Assembly (NCBI GenBank): GCA_963575745.1
Contig: CAUYUJ010015278.1
Location: 86,221-146,298, forward strand
Length of the DNA stretch: 60,078 nucleotides
Source of the DNA: Prorocentrum cordatum
Lineage: Eukaryota; Sar; Dinophyceae; Prorocentrales; Prorocentraceae
Reading direction: 5' to 3'
Of the stretch, positions 58,801 through 60,078 are shown one piece after another (within the stretch, counting starts at the first letter, position 1; every line of letters begins with the position of its first letter). The position numbers and the translations under genes are program-made. The notes beneath the pieces are model-generated. The model had not been told where the DNA came from, searched no databases, and worked only from the letters and a program-made list of their open reading frames with translations.

Positions 58801-59601
58801 AATTCGGCCTCTCTTGAGCGTCATCGTGGCCAATCTCGGAGTGATGGCCCGGAACTCCCGCATGTATCGGCCCCATCGCTTGTGCAGAAGGATGGCGACT
58901 CCGTGGCACCGACTGTCGTTTCCAGATCCTGCAAAGGTATGCCCATCAGCTGTGATCCAAATTTCTTGTCGTGTTGTCCTCCAAGTTTCGTTAATGAGGA
59001 TGGCGTCCCAATGGTAGCCACCCACGTCGCGTAGAAGTTCTTCGATGCGGTCGTCGGACTCCATTGATCTCACATTCTTGTGTATGATGACGAGATGGTT
59101 GTTGCTGATGTCGTCGCTAGTTGCCGGTGGTGTCGGAGATGGCTGCCTGGAGAGAGTTGGCGGGTGAAGAAGGCATGCGGGAACATCGCCGTCGACATTG
59201 CTGTAGTCTGCCCTTCCTCCACCAGAGCTGCGGCAGAGTGGTCGGTGAGATTGCGGGTCTCGTACTGGTCGTTGGGTGCCGAGCTCCGTCGTCGAAATAG
59301 TGCTGGATGGTATTGTTCCTGTGGGTTGATTCGCAGATCCTGCAGAAGCTCCGTGAAACCTGAGAGACGCCTTCGGGAAATCGCTGTCTATAGTGCTGTA
59401 TTTTCCGCGTCCGCCGCCTCCTGTGGGAGGTGGGGCGGGGTAGGGACGAGAGTGGTGGGACGGGGAAGGGTCAGAAGACAAACTGGGGCACATGGAGTGT
59501 GATGGTTTGTCGTCCCCCTTGGCGCCGGACAGTCCGTCGTAGTCCAAATGGGAGGCTGGAGTCGGGAGCCGGATAGGAGGAGTCGGTGTGGGTGTGTCCA
59601 A
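55816..59601 (-). CDS. LINE ORF: APE-type endonuclease and reverse transcriptase
   Basis: A single frame of 1261 codons opening at a TTG; the start is uncertain. Residues 1-165 are Pro/Ser/Thr-rich. The endonuclease spans about 165-450: HKNVRSM, NETW, ADFNAQVG and SDHKAV, the EEP-fold catalytic set. RT spans about 640-950: AVDFKKAFDTV, GTKQGDPLSSLLFN and LRFADDILL with the catalytic Asp pair. The C-terminus has the WRWATTVANH and GQHKRWEDDI segments common to many LINE proteins. It nicks DNA and copies its own RNA at the target. The frame has no break, so the copy may be recent. The strand matches both copia elements. Confidence 0.93.
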   Translation of the reverse strand: MDTPTPTPPIRLPTPASHLDYDGLSGAKGDDKPSHSMCPSLSSDPSPSHHSRPYPAPPPTGGGGRGKYSTIDSDFPKASLRFHGASAGSANQPTGTIPSSTISTTELGTQRPVRDPQSHRPLCRSSGGGRADYSNVDGDVPACLLHPPTLSRQPSPTPPATSDDISNNHLVIIHKNVRSMESDDRIEELLRDVGGYHWDAILINETWRTTRQEIWITADGHTFAGSGNDSRCHGVAILLHKRWGRYMREFRAITPRLATMTLKRGRIRLQLISAYFPHTGYTDVHIQHMYDGIGAVLKEARVSKIRTILAADFNAQVGAQRRIVERPQDDQTSSDDVSSRFVGPHGFGDENSRGQWLRHWVTQQKLAIANTFFRKPPEKQIAYTTTKGKPRQYDYILVDRTLLPMCINAEASNIADLNSDHKAVVLHIRFPIQSNGDTKRSSRHPPSTKDSCSKQWTRVNFDDYQQHLGRQLQPGALPTDPEELCHAIEKSLCDSMTRGGTKTASTQTAAAAAAHSVEQAHNDSIVSGLIKQRQNIPTADTATRKAISKAIRQQLRRQKRADRRDRINTILEQYKGLKHIRSTKTRRKKTLILEMTGTDGTKQTTRQGIADTFADFYAQLYASDARCTSPAVDSEPQQITPFTTKELKMAISQLKGGKAPDTTGIRSEMLRQPGPELENALLQLYNTIIQPNAPTPANLRKTVITVIPKAGDLTNPQNYRPICTIPMLYKLFSRLLYNRLLPTLDQQQPDDQAGFRPGRGTRDHLFTFNILRERAAERNQTLWIAAVDFKKAFDTVEHDSLWTALLHQGVSSGYVDLLRRLYHDQTAVVRTDATSKSFNLSRGTKQGDPLSSLLFNALLQHVLKPVIQDWQRRNRGVQLGVTDISILTNLRFADDILLVSQSLPNLKAMLSDLIASARPHGLELHPTKTKILTNQSRHRARLVRVADMDIEVLPHTGTIKYLGQAITFHDAIATELKHRIRAAWACFSSYRQELTSRHYPLGNRLRLYRGTVIPTMTYGAETWTLTEPLKQQLRRTQRRMVRMIIGTPRRRTTPSPTPRPNPETSQSNGHDTGDTVTTDNDTSESDVCSNPPTDHDDPQDNDSEEATQPEAGPDDGIEPWSEYIQRSTRIAETMMLKHDIPDVLHIQRRMVWRWATTVANHPTTRWTQRALGWDPNTNAKQQGWRRHGGQHKRWEDDIRKFLHTLNGSACDDDDSDGQGDILAATAPRQHEHNNTNDLRWIRAAAHTDWWRRHESTYVSQH

Positions 59602-59821
59602 ATAGGAAGCTGGAGTCGGAGTGGGGGATGGGGAGGTACTGGATGATTTTGGGATGGGAGCTGGAGTCGGTGAGCGTCGCCGTTGTCGTCGTCACTCGAT
59701 GTCGCGGTTCTTCCGCCATTGCTCCATGAACGTCATCACGTCCTGTTTGACTGCGTCTCCGTCCCCGTACGTCTCGAAGCTGCCGTCTCTGCCCGTCAGG
59801 GCTCCACCGAAGGCTCCAATG

Positions 59822-60078
59822 GCTGCCTTCGCACGCGATTCCACCCAAATTTCGGCACACCCCTCACACGTTTCGCGGCCCCATTGGGAGCTCCACCGGA
59901 GGACCACGTGACTGCGTCCGCATGCGGTTCCACCCCCATTTCGGCACATCCCTCACACGCTTCGTGGCCCCATATGGAGCTCCACCGAAGACCGTAGTGA
60001 CTGCGTTCGCATGCGGCTCCACCCTCATTTCAGCACACCCTTCACATTCGTAGCCCCATGGGGAGTTGGAAAAACGTT
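59822..60078. repeat. 89-bp tandem repeats on the 5' side of the LINE
   Basis: Units start at 59822, 59911 and 60000 (the last is cut by the window edge). The core words are CTGCGTCCGCATGCGG, TTCCACCC, TTTCGGCACA, CCTCACACG and GCTCCACCG. An older diverged unit can be followed back to about 59740. The period is not a multiple of three, so this is not a protein repeat. Confidence 0.85.

Overview
The window looks like nuclear DNA of a dinoflagellate. The grounds are a dinoflagellate spliced-leader (DinoSL) relic at 12913-12935, two Ty1/copia-type elements with the large multi-domain polyproteins seen in dinoflagellate retroelements, an APE-type LINE, and GC-rich sequence full of (GGA)n, (GGT)n and (CCT)n arrays and foldback repeats. 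Almost every gene that can be recognised belongs to a mobile element. The few host-like pieces are a multi-pass membrane protein segment (53698-54516, minus) and some low-confidence exon candidates.

Layout. (1) About 1-14880, minus strand: most of a large copia-like element whose 3' end lies outside the window. In transcription order it encodes a two-TM protein, Gag with a zinc knuckle, a long disordered ORF ending in the N-lobe of a Tpt1/KptA RNA 2'-phosphotransferase, an ORF with the Tpt1 ADP-ribosyltransferase lobe, a RING-H2 finger and a retropepsin-like protease, an ORF with a methyltransferase-like region and integrase, and RT/RNase H. The ORFs are long but change frame, or are split by one stop, at each junction. 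(2) 14.9-31.1 kb: gene-poor repeat territory with foldbacks, a five-copy dispersed repeat, microsatellites and tandem duplications. (3) 31139-41423, minus strand: a complete young LTR retrotransposon with 173-bp LTRs differing at one base, a primer-binding site, and a 3182-aa Gag-PR-MTase-like-IN-RT-RNase H frame with a second 564-aa ORF inside it. (4) 41.4-53.5 kb: more repeats, an assembly gap, a 113-bp satellite with four-unit higher-order structure, and palindromic arrays. (5) 53.5-60.1 kb: the membrane-protein segment, then a LINE (55816-59601, minus) with copies of an 89-bp repeat on both sides.

The most striking signal is in element 1. At least 38 small hairpins with coding-strand consensus GCnnG-GNRA-Cn'n'GC are scattered over all six of its ORFs, about one per 370 nt. 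The two middle stem pairs covary, the loop stays GNRA, G-U wobbles occur only in the sense of the coding RNA, and the hairpins fall in all three codon phases. This points to a repeated RNA structure carried within the coding sequence. I noticed none in the other elements. The same element also carries a Tpt1/KptA domain with all four catalytic residues visible, which I would not expect in a retrotransposon.

All frame and stop changes are read from one assembled sequence. Assembly indels, decay, recoding and splicing cannot be told apart here.
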